Shown here: piece after piece, positions 7,693 to 16,549 of the stretch
Layout of the letters: every line of letters starts with the position of its first letter
Position numbering within the stretch: position 1 is the first letter of the stretch
Assembly (NCBI RefSeq): GCF_900163635.1
Contig: NZ_FUID01000026.1
Location: 124,001-188,000, forward strand
DNA from: Leucobacter sp. 7(1)
Lineage (GTDB): Bacteria; Actinomycetota; Actinomycetes; Actinomycetales; Microbacteriaceae
DNA: 64,000 bases
Direction: 5' to 3'
Translations under genes and position numbers: made by a program
Notes under the pieces: generated by a model
Told to the model about the DNA's origin: nothing
What the model saw: the letters and a program-made list of their open reading frames with translations, nothing else
Databases searched by the model: none

Positions 7693-8718
7693 ATGTCCAT
7701 TGCGTCACTTACCCAGCGGATTGCGATCACGGGTGCCGCGATCGCCGCACTTGCAGTCGGCCTTTCTGGCTGCGGAGCCATCACCACGGGGTCAGCCCCA
7801 GCTGGGGACGGCGGCTTCCAGCTCGCGGATTACATCCAAGAGCGCGTAGACAATGGCGATGATCTCCGCGTCAAGCTCAGCTACCATGACCCGTCACTCG
7901 CATTTGCTACGCCAATTACGGCGGGCATGGAACGCGCGGGGGCTGAACTCGGCGTTGATGTGCAGCTCATCGGTCCGACCGGGGGTGATGCCGCGAAGCA
8001 GGTCGCCGAGCTGCAGACCGCGATTCAGCAGAAGTCAGTTGATGCGCTGGCAGTATCTTCCGCGTCAAGTGACGCCCTGAAGCCCGTCATCGAGCAGGCG
8101 TACAACGCGGGCATTCCCATCATCTCCTTCAACACGGACAACCCCGATTCCCAGCAGATGGGGTTCGTCGGTCAGGACCTCGAAGCATCCGGGAAAGCTG
8201 AGGCCGAGGAGTTGTTGTCGGAGCTGGGGGCGGACGCCACGGGCAAGGTCGTTGTGTTTTCCCTTGATACGGGGGCTGGATGGTCACACGATCGCTTCGG
8301 AGGCTTTGAAGCAGGGCTGGCCGGAAGCGCACTGGAAATCGTGGGGCCTGTAAACGTTGGCAACGAGCCGAGCGCTGCGTACAACACCGTGGAGTCCACG
8401 ATGGCCGGGCAGTCAGACGTGGTCGCGATCGCCGGACTCGATTGCTGCTCGACTACCGCGGCTGCGCAGTGGATCGCGCAGTCCGGGAACACAGGAAAGA
8501 TCACGATGGTGGGCTTCGACTTGCTGCCGCAGACGGCGGAATTCATTGAACAGGGTGTCGTCACCTTCACGATCAGCCAGAACCCCGAGGAGCAGGGATA
8601 TCAGGCGGTCTCCACGCTCGCCAACTACCTGAGCAACGGAACCGAGATCACAGGCGTCGATACGGGTGCCCAGTTCATTACGCGAGAGAACCTGGCAGAG
8701 GCGACGGTCGAAGGCTAG
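7693..8718 (+). CDS. rbsB: Ribose-type sugar-binding lipoprotein
   Basis: A 341-residue lipoprotein with a signal peptide and lipobox LSGC (Cys27). The mature part is a type I periplasmic-binding fold typical of RbsB: GPTGGDAAKQVAELQTAIQQ, DALAVSSASSDALKPVIEQA, GIPIISFNTDNPDS, then GFDLLPQTAEFIEQG. It would deliver a monosaccharide to the RbsC/RbsA-type importer. An AAAGGAG ribosome site precedes the ATG. It lies in the order kinase-permease-binding protein-ATPase, different from the E. coli rbsDACBK order. The sugar cannot be told from sequence alone. Confidence 0.92.
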   Translation: MSIASLTQRIAITGAAIAALAVGLSGCGAITTGSAPAGDGGFQLADYIQERVDNGDDLRVKLSYHDPSLAFATPITAGMERAGAELGVDVQLIGPTGGDAAKQVAELQTAIQQKSVDALAVSSASSDALKPVIEQAYNAGIPIISFNTDNPDSQQMGFVGQDLEASGKAEAEELLSELGADATGKVVVFSLDTGAGWSHDRFGGFEAGLAGSALEIVGPVNVGNEPSAAYNTVESTMAGQSDVVAIAGLDCCSTTAAAQWIAQSGNTGKITMVGFDLLPQTAEFIEQGVVTFTISQNPEEQGYQAVSTLANYLSNGTEITGVDTGAQFITRENLAEATVEG

Positions 8719-8761
8719 AGACCTGATCTGTACACAGCCGACAATGAAAGAGGGAGCTACA

Positions 8762-10291
8762 GTGGCAGTCGCTGATCCCGCGGTACGAGTTCGCGGATTG
8801 AGTCGGTCGTTCGGGCCAGTACGCGCGCTCGAAGACGTGAGTTTTGATATCCCCGCGGGGGAGATCACCGCGCTGCTTGGGGAAAACGGTGCGGGCAAAT
8901 CAACGCTGCTCAAGATCCTCGCGGGGCTTCAACCCCCGAGCGCTGGGACTGTCGAGGTGTTCGGTGAGACCGTTGAATCCTTCGACCCGAACACCGTACT
9001 CACCAGGCACAGTGTTGCAATCGTCCCGCAAGAGCTCTCGCTCTTGTTGGATCGAAGTGTCGCCGAGAACGTCCTGGCGGGGATCGAGCCCGGTCATCGC
9101 TGGTTCCCGTCCGCGGCGGCCATGCGGCAACGCACGGCCGAGTTGCTCTCTGAACTCGACCTCGATATCTCGCCCGACACGACGGTCCGAGATCTCGATA
9201 TGGCCATGCAGCAGCTCGTGGTCGTTGCACGATCGATCGCGCGCGGGTGTCGTGTGTTGATTCTCGACGAGCCAACGGCGATGCTGACACCGGCAGAGGC
9301 CCAGAGGCTCTTCGCACTGATGGGACGTTTGAAGGCATCCGGGACGACAATGATCTATGTCTCCCACCGGATGCCTGAGGTCTTCGAATTAAGCGACCAG
9401 ATTGAGGTCCTCAGAGACGGAGCGCACGTGGCGTCATGGCGGCGTGCGGAGACGACCCCAGAGCAAGCTGTAGCGGCCATGGTCGGCCGAGAGCTCGGGC
9501 AGTTTGCCTCGCGTGCTGAACAGGGAGGCACGGAGCGGCACGGAGACGCTCCAGTGCTGCGTGTGCGAGATCTTTCCGGACGGCGGCACAGCGAAGTCAC
9601 CCTCGAAGTTCGGCCGGGAGAGATCCTGGGCGTCGCGGGTTTGCCAGATTCCGGCCGGGTTGAGCTCCTGCAGAACATCTTCGGAGGTGAAGCTGGTGCG
9701 GGCGGCACTGTGGAAGTGCTCGGAACAGAGTATCTGCATCGGTCTCCCCTTGCGAGTGTGGAGCGAAAGCTCGCGTTTGTGCCAGGAGAGCGCCGTGCGC
9801 AGGGTCTGCTCACAACCATGAGTGTTGCGGAAAACATCGGCGTGCTCACTGCGCGCTCGATGACCAAGCTCGGCTTAGTGCAGCGCCGTGCCTTTGCTCA
9901 GCAAGCGCGAGAACAAGCCACCCGGTTGCGGGTGAAAACCGCGACGATGGGGCAGCCCATCACCGCACTGTCAGGCGGTAACCAACAAAAGGTCATGCTC
10001 GGGCGTTGGCTCGCAATCCATCCGGGAATTCTCATGCTTGACGAGCCGACGCGCGGCGTCGACGTCGGAGCGAAAGCGGAGATCTACGAGATCCTGTTCG
10101 ACCTCGCAGCGCAGGGAGTCGGAATCTTGTGCTCATCTTCTGACCTGCCAGAACTTCTGACGATTACCGACCGGATCGCGGTGATGCGAGAGGGAAAGCT
10201 CGTCTCAGTCGTTGAAAGCAACGTTGCGACTGAGGAAACCATCATGTCGCTCGCCACAGGTGCAACTGACCACGCCGGGCACCCCGGCTGA
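8762..10291 (+). CDS. rbsA: Ribose-type ABC transporter double ATPase
   Basis: A 509-residue protein with two nucleotide-binding domains. The first has Walker A GENGAGKST and Walker B LILDEPTA; the second has the degenerate Walker A (GLPDSGR) usual for RbsA/MglA proteins, then LSGGNQQK and MLDEPTRGVDVGAK. Length matches the family (about 500). The GTG at 8762 is chosen because AGGGAG ends five bases before it; an in-frame start at 8666 would overlap the binding protein gene and give a non-homologous tail. It powers import through the RbsC-type permease. Confidence 0.93.
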   Translation: MAVADPAVRVRGLSRSFGPVRALEDVSFDIPAGEITALLGENGAGKSTLLKILAGLQPPSAGTVEVFGETVESFDPNTVLTRHSVAIVPQELSLLLDRSVAENVLAGIEPGHRWFPSAAAMRQRTAELLSELDLDISPDTTVRDLDMAMQQLVVVARSIARGCRVLILDEPTAMLTPAEAQRLFALMGRLKASGTTMIYVSHRMPEVFELSDQIEVLRDGAHVASWRRAETTPEQAVAAMVGRELGQFASRAEQGGTERHGDAPVLRVRDLSGRRHSEVTLEVRPGEILGVAGLPDSGRVELLQNIFGGEAGAGGTVEVLGTEYLHRSPLASVERKLAFVPGERRAQGLLTTMSVAENIGVLTARSMTKLGLVQRRAFAQQAREQATRLRVKTATMGQPITALSGGNQQKVMLGRWLAIHPGILMLDEPTRGVDVGAKAEIYEILFDLAAQGVGILCSSSDLPELLTITDRIAVMREGKLVSVVESNVATEETIMSLATGATDHAGHPG

Positions 10292-10304
10292 AAGGAACAG
10301 AGAC

Positions 10305-10760
10305 GTGAAAAAGACAGGAATTCTTAACGACCGCTTGAGTGCCGCGATCGCAACCATGGGCCATACGGACCTGATCATGGTGGTGGACGCCGGGTTCCCG
10401 ATTCCGAGACATGCCGACCGGATCGACTTGGCGATCGCCGAAAACCTCCCGGACCTGCGCACCGTGCTGCAACTCATCGCGACGGAACTTGTTGTTGAAG
10501 GTGTGGTGCGCGCGGAGGACGTTGTCACACACAACCCTCGCCTTGATGAGTGGCTCCACGATACCTTTCCGACCGCGGAATTCTCGACGCGCAGCCACGC
10601 CGATGTTCTCGGTGACCTCGCACACCGGGCGAAGGTAATTGTGCGAACTGGGGCGTATGAACCCTGGGGGAACATCGGCCTGGTGTGCGGCGTCGACGTG
10701 CCCAAATGGTTCGGCGGAGACGGCGTCGTCGCGCCCGAATACTACGCCGACAAACTCTAA
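10305..10760 (+). CDS. rbsD: RbsD-family sugar mutarotase
   Basis: A 151-residue RbsD/FucU-family protein. RbsD interconverts pyranose and furanose forms so that the kinase gets its substrate. His20 (in GHTD) and Asp28 match E. coli RbsD numbering, and the C-terminal motif WGNIGLVCGV corresponds to YANIILCAGV. It carries an extra tail of about 19 residues after that motif. The GTG start at 10305 has AAGGAA seven bases upstream. Its presence supports an aldopentose-like substrate for the operon. Confidence 0.9.
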   Translation: MKKTGILNDRLSAAIATMGHTDLIMVVDAGFPIPRHADRIDLAIAENLPDLRTVLQLIATELVVEGVVRAEDVVTHNPRLDEWLHDTFPTAEFSTRSHADVLGDLAHRAKVIVRTGAYEPWGNIGLVCGVDVPKWFGGDGVVAPEYYADKL

Positions 10761-10813
10761 CGTCTCGCGAAGCAACGCGAGCCCAGCAAGGAAGAAAAAG
10801 AAGGAGACTTACA

Positions 10814-11515
10814 GTGTCTAGTGCAGAGCAACTCTCGCTCTCCCCAGCGGAGATGGCACCATACATCCAGCACACACGAATCGAGGCTGGTGCCACCCGC
10901 GAGGACATGATCGCGCACGCTCGCGAGGCTGTCGAACACGGGTTCAACGCGGCCATGGTGTCTGCGTCCTGGGTTCCGCTGGTCGCGTCGGAACTGGCTG
11001 GAACTGGAATTGAGATCGCCTCGGCACTCGATTTCCCCACGGTCGGAGTCATGACAAGCGCGGGCAAGGCGGCCGAGGCTGAACAGATCGCGAAGGCTGG
11101 TGCTACCCAGCTCGATATCGGAGTGCAGGTCGGATGGCTCAAGAGCGGAATGTACGCCGAATTCCGCGAAGATATTGCAGGGGTAGTGCGGGCGAGCGGG
11201 CTCCCCGTGAAAGTGATGCTTGAGCTTCCGCTGCTGACCCCGGCGGAGCGTGAAGCCGCGGTCGAGCTTGCGCAGGAGGCTGGCGTGGCATTCCTGAAGA
11301 ATGCGAGCAGCGGCCAAATTGAGACCGCAAATGCGGAGAGCGTTCGTTTCTTGGTTGAACGTGCCCAGGAAGGCGTGCAGGTGAAGGCGTCAGGATCGAT
11401 CAAGACCTATGAGCAAGGTCTGTCGCTACTCCGTGCAGGAGCCGTGCTCCTGGGAACCAGTGCCGGGCTTGAGATCATCACGGACACGGGCGACGAGAAC
11501 ACCGTCAGCTACTAG
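10814..11515 (+). CDS. deoC: DeoC/LacD-type class I aldolase, divergent
   Basis: A 233-residue TIM-barrel aldolase related to deoxyribose-5-phosphate aldolase. Key positions are kept: Asp101 (QLDIG), Lys133 (VKVMLE), the Schiff-base Lys162 and Lys191 (VKASGS). Two usually invariant loops differ: the TSTGF loop after the catalytic lysine reads NASSGQ, and KASGGI reads KASGSI. It may cleave 2-deoxyribose 5-phosphate to glyceraldehyde 3-phosphate and acetaldehyde, or a related phosphosugar. The GTG start has AAGGAG seven bases upstream. It is the last metabolic gene of the operon and is followed by a terminator hairpin. Confidence 0.82.
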   Translation: MSSAEQLSLSPAEMAPYIQHTRIEAGATREDMIAHAREAVEHGFNAAMVSASWVPLVASELAGTGIEIASALDFPTVGVMTSAGKAAEAEQIAKAGATQLDIGVQVGWLKSGMYAEFREDIAGVVRASGLPVKVMLELPLLTPAEREAAVELAQEAGVAFLKNASSGQIETANAESVRFLVERAQEGVQVKASGSIKTYEQGLSLLRAGAVLLGTSAGLEIITDTGDENTVSY

Positions 11516-11525
11516 TGCAGTGTGC

Positions 11526-11570
11526 AAGTGGTGCTGCCCCGCTTCGTGAGCGCACGGGGCGGCACCACTT
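11526..11570 (+). terminator. Terminator hairpin after the aldolase gene
   Basis: A 16-bp stem (11526-11541 with 11555-11570) with one G-U pair closes a 13-base loop, ten bases after the aldolase stop. There is no T-run, as is common in high-GC actinobacteria. It separates the catabolic genes from the regulator gene. Confidence 0.65.
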
Positions 11571-11612
11571 AGAGGGTGTGCGCGGAGCGTACACTGCAGG
11601 AGAAGAATAGAG

Positions 11613-12356
11613 GTGAGTGTGCCGACGATTGATCGTGAAGCACCAGTGGCGATTCACGTGCAGATATCAGACCTTTTCCGACGCAATATTTTGCAGGGTA
11701 TCTGGCCGCCGCACTACCGACTCAAAAGTGAACCGGATTTGGCCCTCGAATACGGGGTCAGCCGGGGGACGCTCCGCAGGGCACTTCATACCCTGATTGG
11801 CGAGGGACTGCTCAGGCAAGTCCGGGGCCGGGGAACTTTCGTCACCTCGACGGTCATCGAGCCCGCGATTGCGCAGAAGCTCTCCACGCTGAGCGAAGAC
11901 TTCGCCCGTGAGGGGGTCATCACCCAGACTGAGGTGTTGGCCTGCGAACTCATCGATCCTCCGGGGCCCGTTGCTGCGCTGCTCGACGTTGGCGTGGGTG
12001 GCCGCGTGCTGCGCCTCGTCCGAATGAGGCGGACCGAGCAAGGGCCTGTTGCCCTGCTGTACAACTATGTGCGCGGTGACATTGCTCCTGGAATCGAACA
12101 GCAGGATTTCTCCCAGCTCAGCCTCTTTGGGGTGCTTGAAGATACGTATCAGCTCCGCATAGGCTCAGCGAGGCGAACTTTTAGCGCAGAGGCAGCATCG
12201 GGCGAAGTTGCGACCGGGTTGGATCTTGCGGTTGGCTCGCCTGTCCAATACCTGCAGCAAGTCACGTATCTTGCGGACGATCGCCCCATCGAATACTCAG
12301 ACGTCTGGATTCATAGCGGGCGGTTGCAGGTCACCTCGCTACTTTCCCGTCGATAG
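11613..12356 (+). CDS. HutC-subfamily GntR transcriptional regulator
   Basis: A 247-residue regulator with a winged helix-turn-helix at about residues 12-78 (LKSEPDLALEYGVSRGTLRR, then GRGTFV) and a UTRA ligand domain from about 95 to the end (FSAEAASGEVATGLDLAVGSPVQYL, then RPIEYSDVWI). It probably senses the sugar phosphate made by the kinase and represses the operon. A -10-like TACACT (11590-11595) and a GGAG site precede the GTG start, so it can be transcribed independently after the hairpin. A second GTG two codons later is a possible alternative start. Confidence 0.9.
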   Translation: MSVPTIDREAPVAIHVQISDLFRRNILQGIWPPHYRLKSEPDLALEYGVSRGTLRRALHTLIGEGLLRQVRGRGTFVTSTVIEPAIAQKLSTLSEDFAREGVITQTEVLACELIDPPGPVAALLDVGVGGRVLRLVRMRRTEQGPVALLYNYVRGDIAPGIEQQDFSQLSLFGVLEDTYQLRIGSARRTFSAEAASGEVATGLDLAVGSPVQYLQQVTYLADDRPIEYSDVWIHSGRLQVTSLLSRR

Positions 12357-12386
12357 GTATGGCCTGCGGCGACACGGCAAGCGATC

Positions 12387-12410
12387 ACTGCAGGGGCAAC
12401 TCACTGCAGT
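12387..12410. terminator. Short inverted repeat between convergent genes
   Basis: ACTGCAG (12387-12393) and CTGCAGT (12404-12410) flank ten bases, between the ends of the GntR gene and manC. A weak two-way terminator is the simplest reading. Confidence 0.3.
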
Positions 12411-12422
12411 ACTCGTACCCTC

Positions 12423-13553
12423 CTAGAGCAGATGCCCGCCACCGGAGACCTTCATCCGGTTGACGAGGTTCTTCACGTCCTGCGCTCTGCGTTTTGAGGT
12501 GACGAGGAGGACGTCCGCGGTGTCCACCACGACGACGTCCTCGACGCCGACGAGCGCGACTAAGCGGTTGCTCTCCGAGACCACGATGCCGCTCGACGCA
12601 TCAGACAGGACCTGCGCGCCATCGCCCAGGACGGCAAGGTCGCTGCCCCGGCCACGTGTCAGGAGGTTTGCAACTGAGGCGAAGTCGCCCACGTCATCCC
12701 AGTCGAAGTGGGCTGCGACGCACACCATTTTTCCTGCGGCCGCGGCGGGCTCCGCGACGGTGTAGTCGATCGCGATCTTTGGGAGAGTGGGCCAGAGCCG
12801 GTCGCGGGTCGCGGCACCCTGCTCGGTGCCCCAGGTCGCTGCGATCTCGCGCAGCGCGCGCACCATTTCGGGTTCCGCGAGCGCCATCTGGTCGAGGAGG
12901 ACACTCGCCCGGGCGATGAACATTCCCGCGTTCCAGAGGTAGCCGCCGTCTGCCAAATACTGCTCGGCTTGGGCAGCATCAGGCTTCTCGACGAACTCGG
13001 TGACGTCGTAGACATCGAACGGGGCAAGGTCGCCGCGGGCCGTACCGCACGAGATGTACCCGAATCCGGTTGCCGGGTGGGAGGGATGGATGCCGATCGT
13101 CGCGATGTATCCCTGGTCGGCGGCCTGCACTGCCGTGGTCACGGCGCGCTGGAAGAGTACGTCGCCGCGGATCACATGGTCGGCGGCGAAAGAACCGAGG
13201 ATCGCGTCGGGATCACGCAGCTCGAGGATCGCGGCCGCAAGGCCAATCGCGGCCGAGGAGTCCTTGGGCTCGCTTTCAGTGACGAGGTTCTCCGCGAGCA
13301 ACTCCGGGAGTTGATCCGCCACCGAGTTGCGATGGGAGTTGCCCGTCACCACCATCACGCGCTCCGGGGGCGCGATCGGCGCGAGCCGCACCCAGGTGGC
13401 GCGGAGCAACGAGTCGCCAGATCCCGTGAGGTCGAGCAGGAACTTCGGTGCGTTGGCGCGAGAGAGCGGCCAGAGCCGGGATCCCACCCCGCCAGCGGGG
13501 ATCACACAGGTGAGCCGGTCGATGGCGGAGCGGGGCTCAGAAGCGTCGGTCAT
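12423..13553 (-). CDS. manC: Mannose-1-phosphate guanylyltransferase
   Basis: A 376-residue nucleotidyltransferase that makes GDP-mannose from mannose 1-phosphate and GTP for glycans and lipomannans. The N-terminus carries the nucleotide-binding signature VIPAGGVGSRLWPLSRANAP with the downstream Lys; FVEKPDAAQAEQYL and GYLWNAGMF are further family motifs. It lacks the C-terminal isomerase half of bifunctional ManC/AlgA, as is usual in actinobacteria. The ATG at 13553 is chosen because TAGTCT lies seven bases upstream, a leaderless pattern; a longer frame would run back through the promoter. It is divergent from sdhCDAB. Confidence 0.93.
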   Translation of the reverse strand: MTDASEPRSAIDRLTCVIPAGGVGSRLWPLSRANAPKFLLDLTGSGDSLLRATWVRLAPIAPPERVMVVTGNSHRNSVADQLPELLAENLVTESEPKDSSAAIGLAAAILELRDPDAILGSFAADHVIRGDVLFQRAVTTAVQAADQGYIATIGIHPSHPATGFGYISCGTARGDLAPFDVYDVTEFVEKPDAAQAEQYLADGGYLWNAGMFIARASVLLDQMALAEPEMVRALREIAATWGTEQGAATRDRLWPTLPKIAIDYTVAEPAAAAGKMVCVAAHFDWDDVGDFASVANLLTRGRGSDLAVLGDGAQVLSDASSGIVVSESNRLVALVGVEDVVVVDTADVLLVTSKRRAQDVKNLVNRMKVSGGGHLL

Positions 13554-13560
13554 GGACTCC

Positions 13561-13566
13561 AGACTA
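13561..13566 (-). promoter_or_regulatory. -10 box of leaderless manC
   Basis: TAGTCT on the minus strand ends seven bases before the manC ATG, so transcription should start at or next to the A of ATG and the mRNA would have no leader. Confidence 0.55.
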
Positions 13567-13663
13567 GCCGGGTGCGCTGAGGTTGCGCCGGGGATCGCGG
13601 GGGAGGGCTGCGACCGAAAATCAGGTGCCGCGGCGCGGGTTCGGGGCCACCTCAGAATGGTGT

Positions 13664-13669
13664 CATAAT
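13664..13669 (+). promoter_or_regulatory. Possible -10 box of the sdh operon
   Basis: CATAAT is one base off the -10 consensus and lies about 125 bases before sdhC. No clear -35 box is visible. The long leader that follows (about 115 bases) contains no obvious open frame or known riboswitch. Confidence 0.3.
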
Positions 13670-13793
13670 GGAAAGCGCAGTGGATTCTCAGCCTGGTGCG
13701 GTTTGGGGTGTGCAAAGCGCGCCTGGACTGCCATGAGAACACGATGTCAGCTGCCGGCTCCTGTCCGGCGAAGCAAGACCAAGGAGGAAGCTC

Positions 13794-14210
13794 GTGTCAG
13801 CCCAAACGGCAGAGGCCGCGCCCGCGGCGAAGCAAAAGAGTCGCCCGGGTGGCACGCTCTACCGCGGCTACGAGGGAATGTGGTCGTGGGTTCTGCACCG
13901 CATTACCGGTGTCGCGATTTTCTTCTTCCTGCTCGTGCACGTGCTGGATACAGCACTCATCCGTGTGAGCCCTGAGGCTTACAACGCGGTGATGAGCACG
14001 TACAAGACGCCCATCATGGGGCTTGGCGAAGCTGCGCTTGTCGCCGCCATCGTCTTCCACGCGTTCAACGGCATCCGGATCATCCTCGTTGACTACTGGA
14101 GCAAGGGCGCGAAGTACCAGCGCGTCATGTTCTGGGTTGTCATCGCCGCCTGGGTCATCACGATGGCCGGCTTCCTGCCGCGCCACCTGATGAACGTGTT
14201 CGGTCACTAA
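13794..14210 (+). CDS. sdhC: Succinate dehydrogenase cytochrome b subunit
   Basis: A 138-residue membrane anchor of succinate dehydrogenase (complex II) with three membrane segments. His in VLHRITGVAIFFFLLVHVLD and the second stretch FHAFNGIRIILVDYW carry the histidines expected for heme b and quinone contacts. With SdhD it anchors SdhA and SdhB to the cytoplasmic membrane and passes electrons to menaquinone. The GTG start has a full AAGGAGGA ribosome site. It is the first gene of sdhCDAB. Confidence 0.96.
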   Translation: MSAQTAEAAPAAKQKSRPGGTLYRGYEGMWSWVLHRITGVAIFFFLLVHVLDTALIRVSPEAYNAVMSTYKTPIMGLGEAALVAAIVFHAFNGIRIILVDYWSKGAKYQRVMFWVVIAAWVITMAGFLPRHLMNVFGH

Positions 14211-14225
14211 GGCGAGGAGAGAAAC

Positions 14226-14669
14226 ATGACGATGACGATTGACGCTCCGCGCTCACAGACCCCCGCGAAAAAACGCACAAACTGGGAAAAGTGGGGCTGG
14301 ATCTACATGCGTGTCTCGGGCGTTCTGCTCGTGGTGCTCGTGTTCGGCCACCTGGCCTCCAACCTGCTCCTCACCGAGGGTGGCGTCCACGCGATCAACT
14401 TCGGCTTTGTGGCCGGCAAGCTCGCGAGCCCGTTCTGGCAGATCTGGGACACCCTGCTCCTGATCCTCGCGCTCATTCACGGCGCGAACGGCATGCGCAC
14501 GATTGTGAACGACTACGTGTCGCGTCCCGCACTTGCTAAGGCCTTCAAGGTTGCTCTGTTCCTGTCGGCAGCACTGCTGATCCTCCTGGGCACCTTCGTG
14601 ATTTACACGCTGGATCCCTGCCCCGCCGGCGCAGACCCGTCGCTTGTTGCGTCGTTCTGCAAGGCATAA
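14226..14669 (+). CDS. sdhD: Succinate dehydrogenase membrane anchor subunit
   Basis: A 147-residue three-helix membrane protein, second anchor of complex II. Conserved HLASNLLLTEGGVHAINF and ALIHGANGMRTIVNDYV match actinobacterial SdhD. The gene starts 15 bases after sdhC with a GAGGAGAG ribosome site. It completes the heme- and quinone-binding membrane part with SdhC. Confidence 0.95.
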   Translation: MTMTIDAPRSQTPAKKRTNWEKWGWIYMRVSGVLLVVLVFGHLASNLLLTEGGVHAINFGFVAGKLASPFWQIWDTLLLILALIHGANGMRTIVNDYVSRPALAKAFKVALFLSAALLILLGTFVIYTLDPCPAGADPSLVASFCKA

Positions 14670-14713
14670 CCCGGTATCCGGCACAGAATTTCTGAAGCGA
14701 GAATAGGACCCAC

Positions 14714-16546
14714 GTGGCTACAGATACCCATCAGGGCGAAGAAGTTACCGTCAAGGACGGCGTTACGTACCATCAGTTCGACGTTGTGATCGTGGGTGCC
14801 GGCGGTGCCGGCATGCGCGCAGCAATCGAGGCTGGACCGAAGGCGAAGACCGCGGTCATCACAAAGCTGTACCCCACCCGTTCGCACACGGGCGCAGCGC
14901 AGGGCGGCATGGCCGCGGCGCTCGCCAACGTCGAGGACGACAACTGGGAATGGCACACCTTTGACACAGTCAAGGGCGGCGACTACCTCGTCGACCAGGA
15001 CGCGGCAGAGATCCTCGCGAAGGAAGCCATCGACGCGGTCATCGACCTCGAGAACATGGGCCTGCCCTTCAACCGCACGCCCGAGGGCAAGATCGATCAG
15101 CGCCGCTTCGGTGGTCACACCCGTGACCACGGCAAGGCTGCGGTGCGCCGTGCCTGCTACGCCGCGGACCGTACCGGTCACATGATCCTGCAGACGCTGT
15201 TCCAGAACTGCGTCAAGCTTGGCGTGAACTTCTTCAACGAGTACTACGTGCTCGATCTCGTCATGACCGAGGTTGACGGAGTGCAGAAGCCCTCCGGCGT
15301 CGTGGCATACGAGCTCTCGACCGGCGCACTCCACGTCTTCCAGGCGAAGTCCATCGTCTTCGCCACGGGTGGCTTCGGCAAGATCTTCAAGACGACCTCC
15401 AACGCGCACACCCTCACGGGTGACGGCGTCGGCATCATCTGGCGCAAGGGCCTGCCGCTCGAGGACATCGAGTTCTACCAGTTCCACCCGACCGGCCTGG
15501 CTGGCCTGGGAATCCTCCTGACGGAGGGCGCACGCGGCGAAGGTGCGATCCTGCGAAACGCCTCCGGTGAGCGCTTCATGGAGCGCTACGCACCGACAAT
15601 TAAGGACCTCGCACCGCGTGACATCGTGGCGCGCTCCATGGTGCAGGAAGTGCTTGACGGCCGCGGTGCCGGCCCGCACAAGGACTACGTCTACCTCGAC
15701 TGCACGCACCTCGGTGCGGAGGTTCTCGAGACGAAGCTTCCGGACATCACCGAGTTCGCGCGTACCTACCTGGGCGTTGACCCCGTGACCGAGCCTGTCC
15801 CGGTCTTCCCGACCGCTCACTACGCAATGGGTGGCATCCCGACGAACGTTGACGCCGAGGTGCTCTCGGACAACACCACCGTCGTGCCCGGCCTCTACGC
15901 TGCTGGCGAGTGCGCCTGCGTATCGGTGCACGGCTCAAACCGTCTCGGCACGAACTCGCTGCTCGACATCAACGTTTTCGGCAAGCGCTCGGGCAACAAT
16001 GCCGCGGACTACGCGCAGACTGTGGACTTCACCCCGCTGCCCGAGGATCCGGCCAAGTTCGTACGTGAGCTTGTGGACGGCTTCCGCAACGGATCCGGCA
16101 CCGAGCGTGTCGCCGATATCCGCAAGGAACTCCAGGAGTCGATGGACCGTGGGGCTCAGGTGTTCCGTACCGATGAGTCGCTCACCGAGGTCCTCGGGGT
16201 GATTCACGGCCTGCGTCTGCGTTACAACAACGTGGGTGTGCAGGATCGCGGCATGCGGTACAACACCGACCTCCTCGAGGCGATCGAGCTGGGCTTCCTG
16301 CTTGATCTCGCCGAGGTGCTCGTGTTCGCAGCTCGGAACCGAAAGGAAAGCCGTGGCGGTCACATGCGCGACGACTACCCTGAGCGTGACGACGTGAACT
16401 ACATGCAGCACACGATGGCATACCTGACGGGTGACCCCCACTCGGCGAACCCCGAGGATCACATCCGTCTGGACTGGAAGCCGGTCACCGTGACGAAGAA
16501 CGAGCAGGGCGAGTTGCGCTACCCGCCGCTGGAGAGGAAGTACTAG
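14714..16546 (+). CDS. sdhA: Succinate dehydrogenase flavoprotein subunit
   Basis: A 610-residue catalytic subunit that oxidises succinate to fumarate. The FAD-binding [13 protein letters not shown] is near residue 30, and His58 in [10 protein letters not shown] is the expected site of covalent FAD. The catalytic regions [20 protein letters not shown] and [18 protein letters not shown] are intact. The length is typical. The start is GTG. A very long antisense open frame covers this gene but is a codon-bias artefact. Confidence 0.97.
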   Translation: MATDTHQGEEVTVKDGVTYHQFDVVIVGAGGAGMRAAIEAGPKAKTAVITKLYPTRSHTGAAQGGMAAALANVEDDNWEWHTFDTVKGGDYLVDQDAAEILAKEAIDAVIDLENMGLPFNRTPEGKIDQRRFGGHTRDHGKAAVRRACYAADRTGHMILQTLFQNCVKLGVNFFNEYYVLDLVMTEVDGVQKPSGVVAYELSTGALHVFQAKSIVFATGGFGKIFKTTSNAHTLTGDGVGIIWRKGLPLEDIEFYQFHPTGLAGLGILLTEGARGEGAILRNASGERFMERYAPTIKDLAPRDIVARSMVQEVLDGRGAGPHKDYVYLDCTHLGAEVLETKLPDITEFARTYLGVDPVTEPVPVFPTAHYAMGGIPTNVDAEVLSDNTTVVPGLYAAGECACVSVHGSNRLGTNSLLDINVFGKRSGNNAADYAQTVDFTPLPEDPAKFVRELVDGFRNGSGTERVADIRKELQESMDRGAQVFRTDESLTEVLGVIHGLRLRYNNVGVQDRGMRYNTDLLEAIELGFLLDLAEVLVFAARNRKESRGGHMRDDYPERDDVNYMQHTMAYLTGDPHSANPEDHIRLDWKPVTVTKNEQGELRYPPLERKY

Positions 16547-16549
16547 GTC

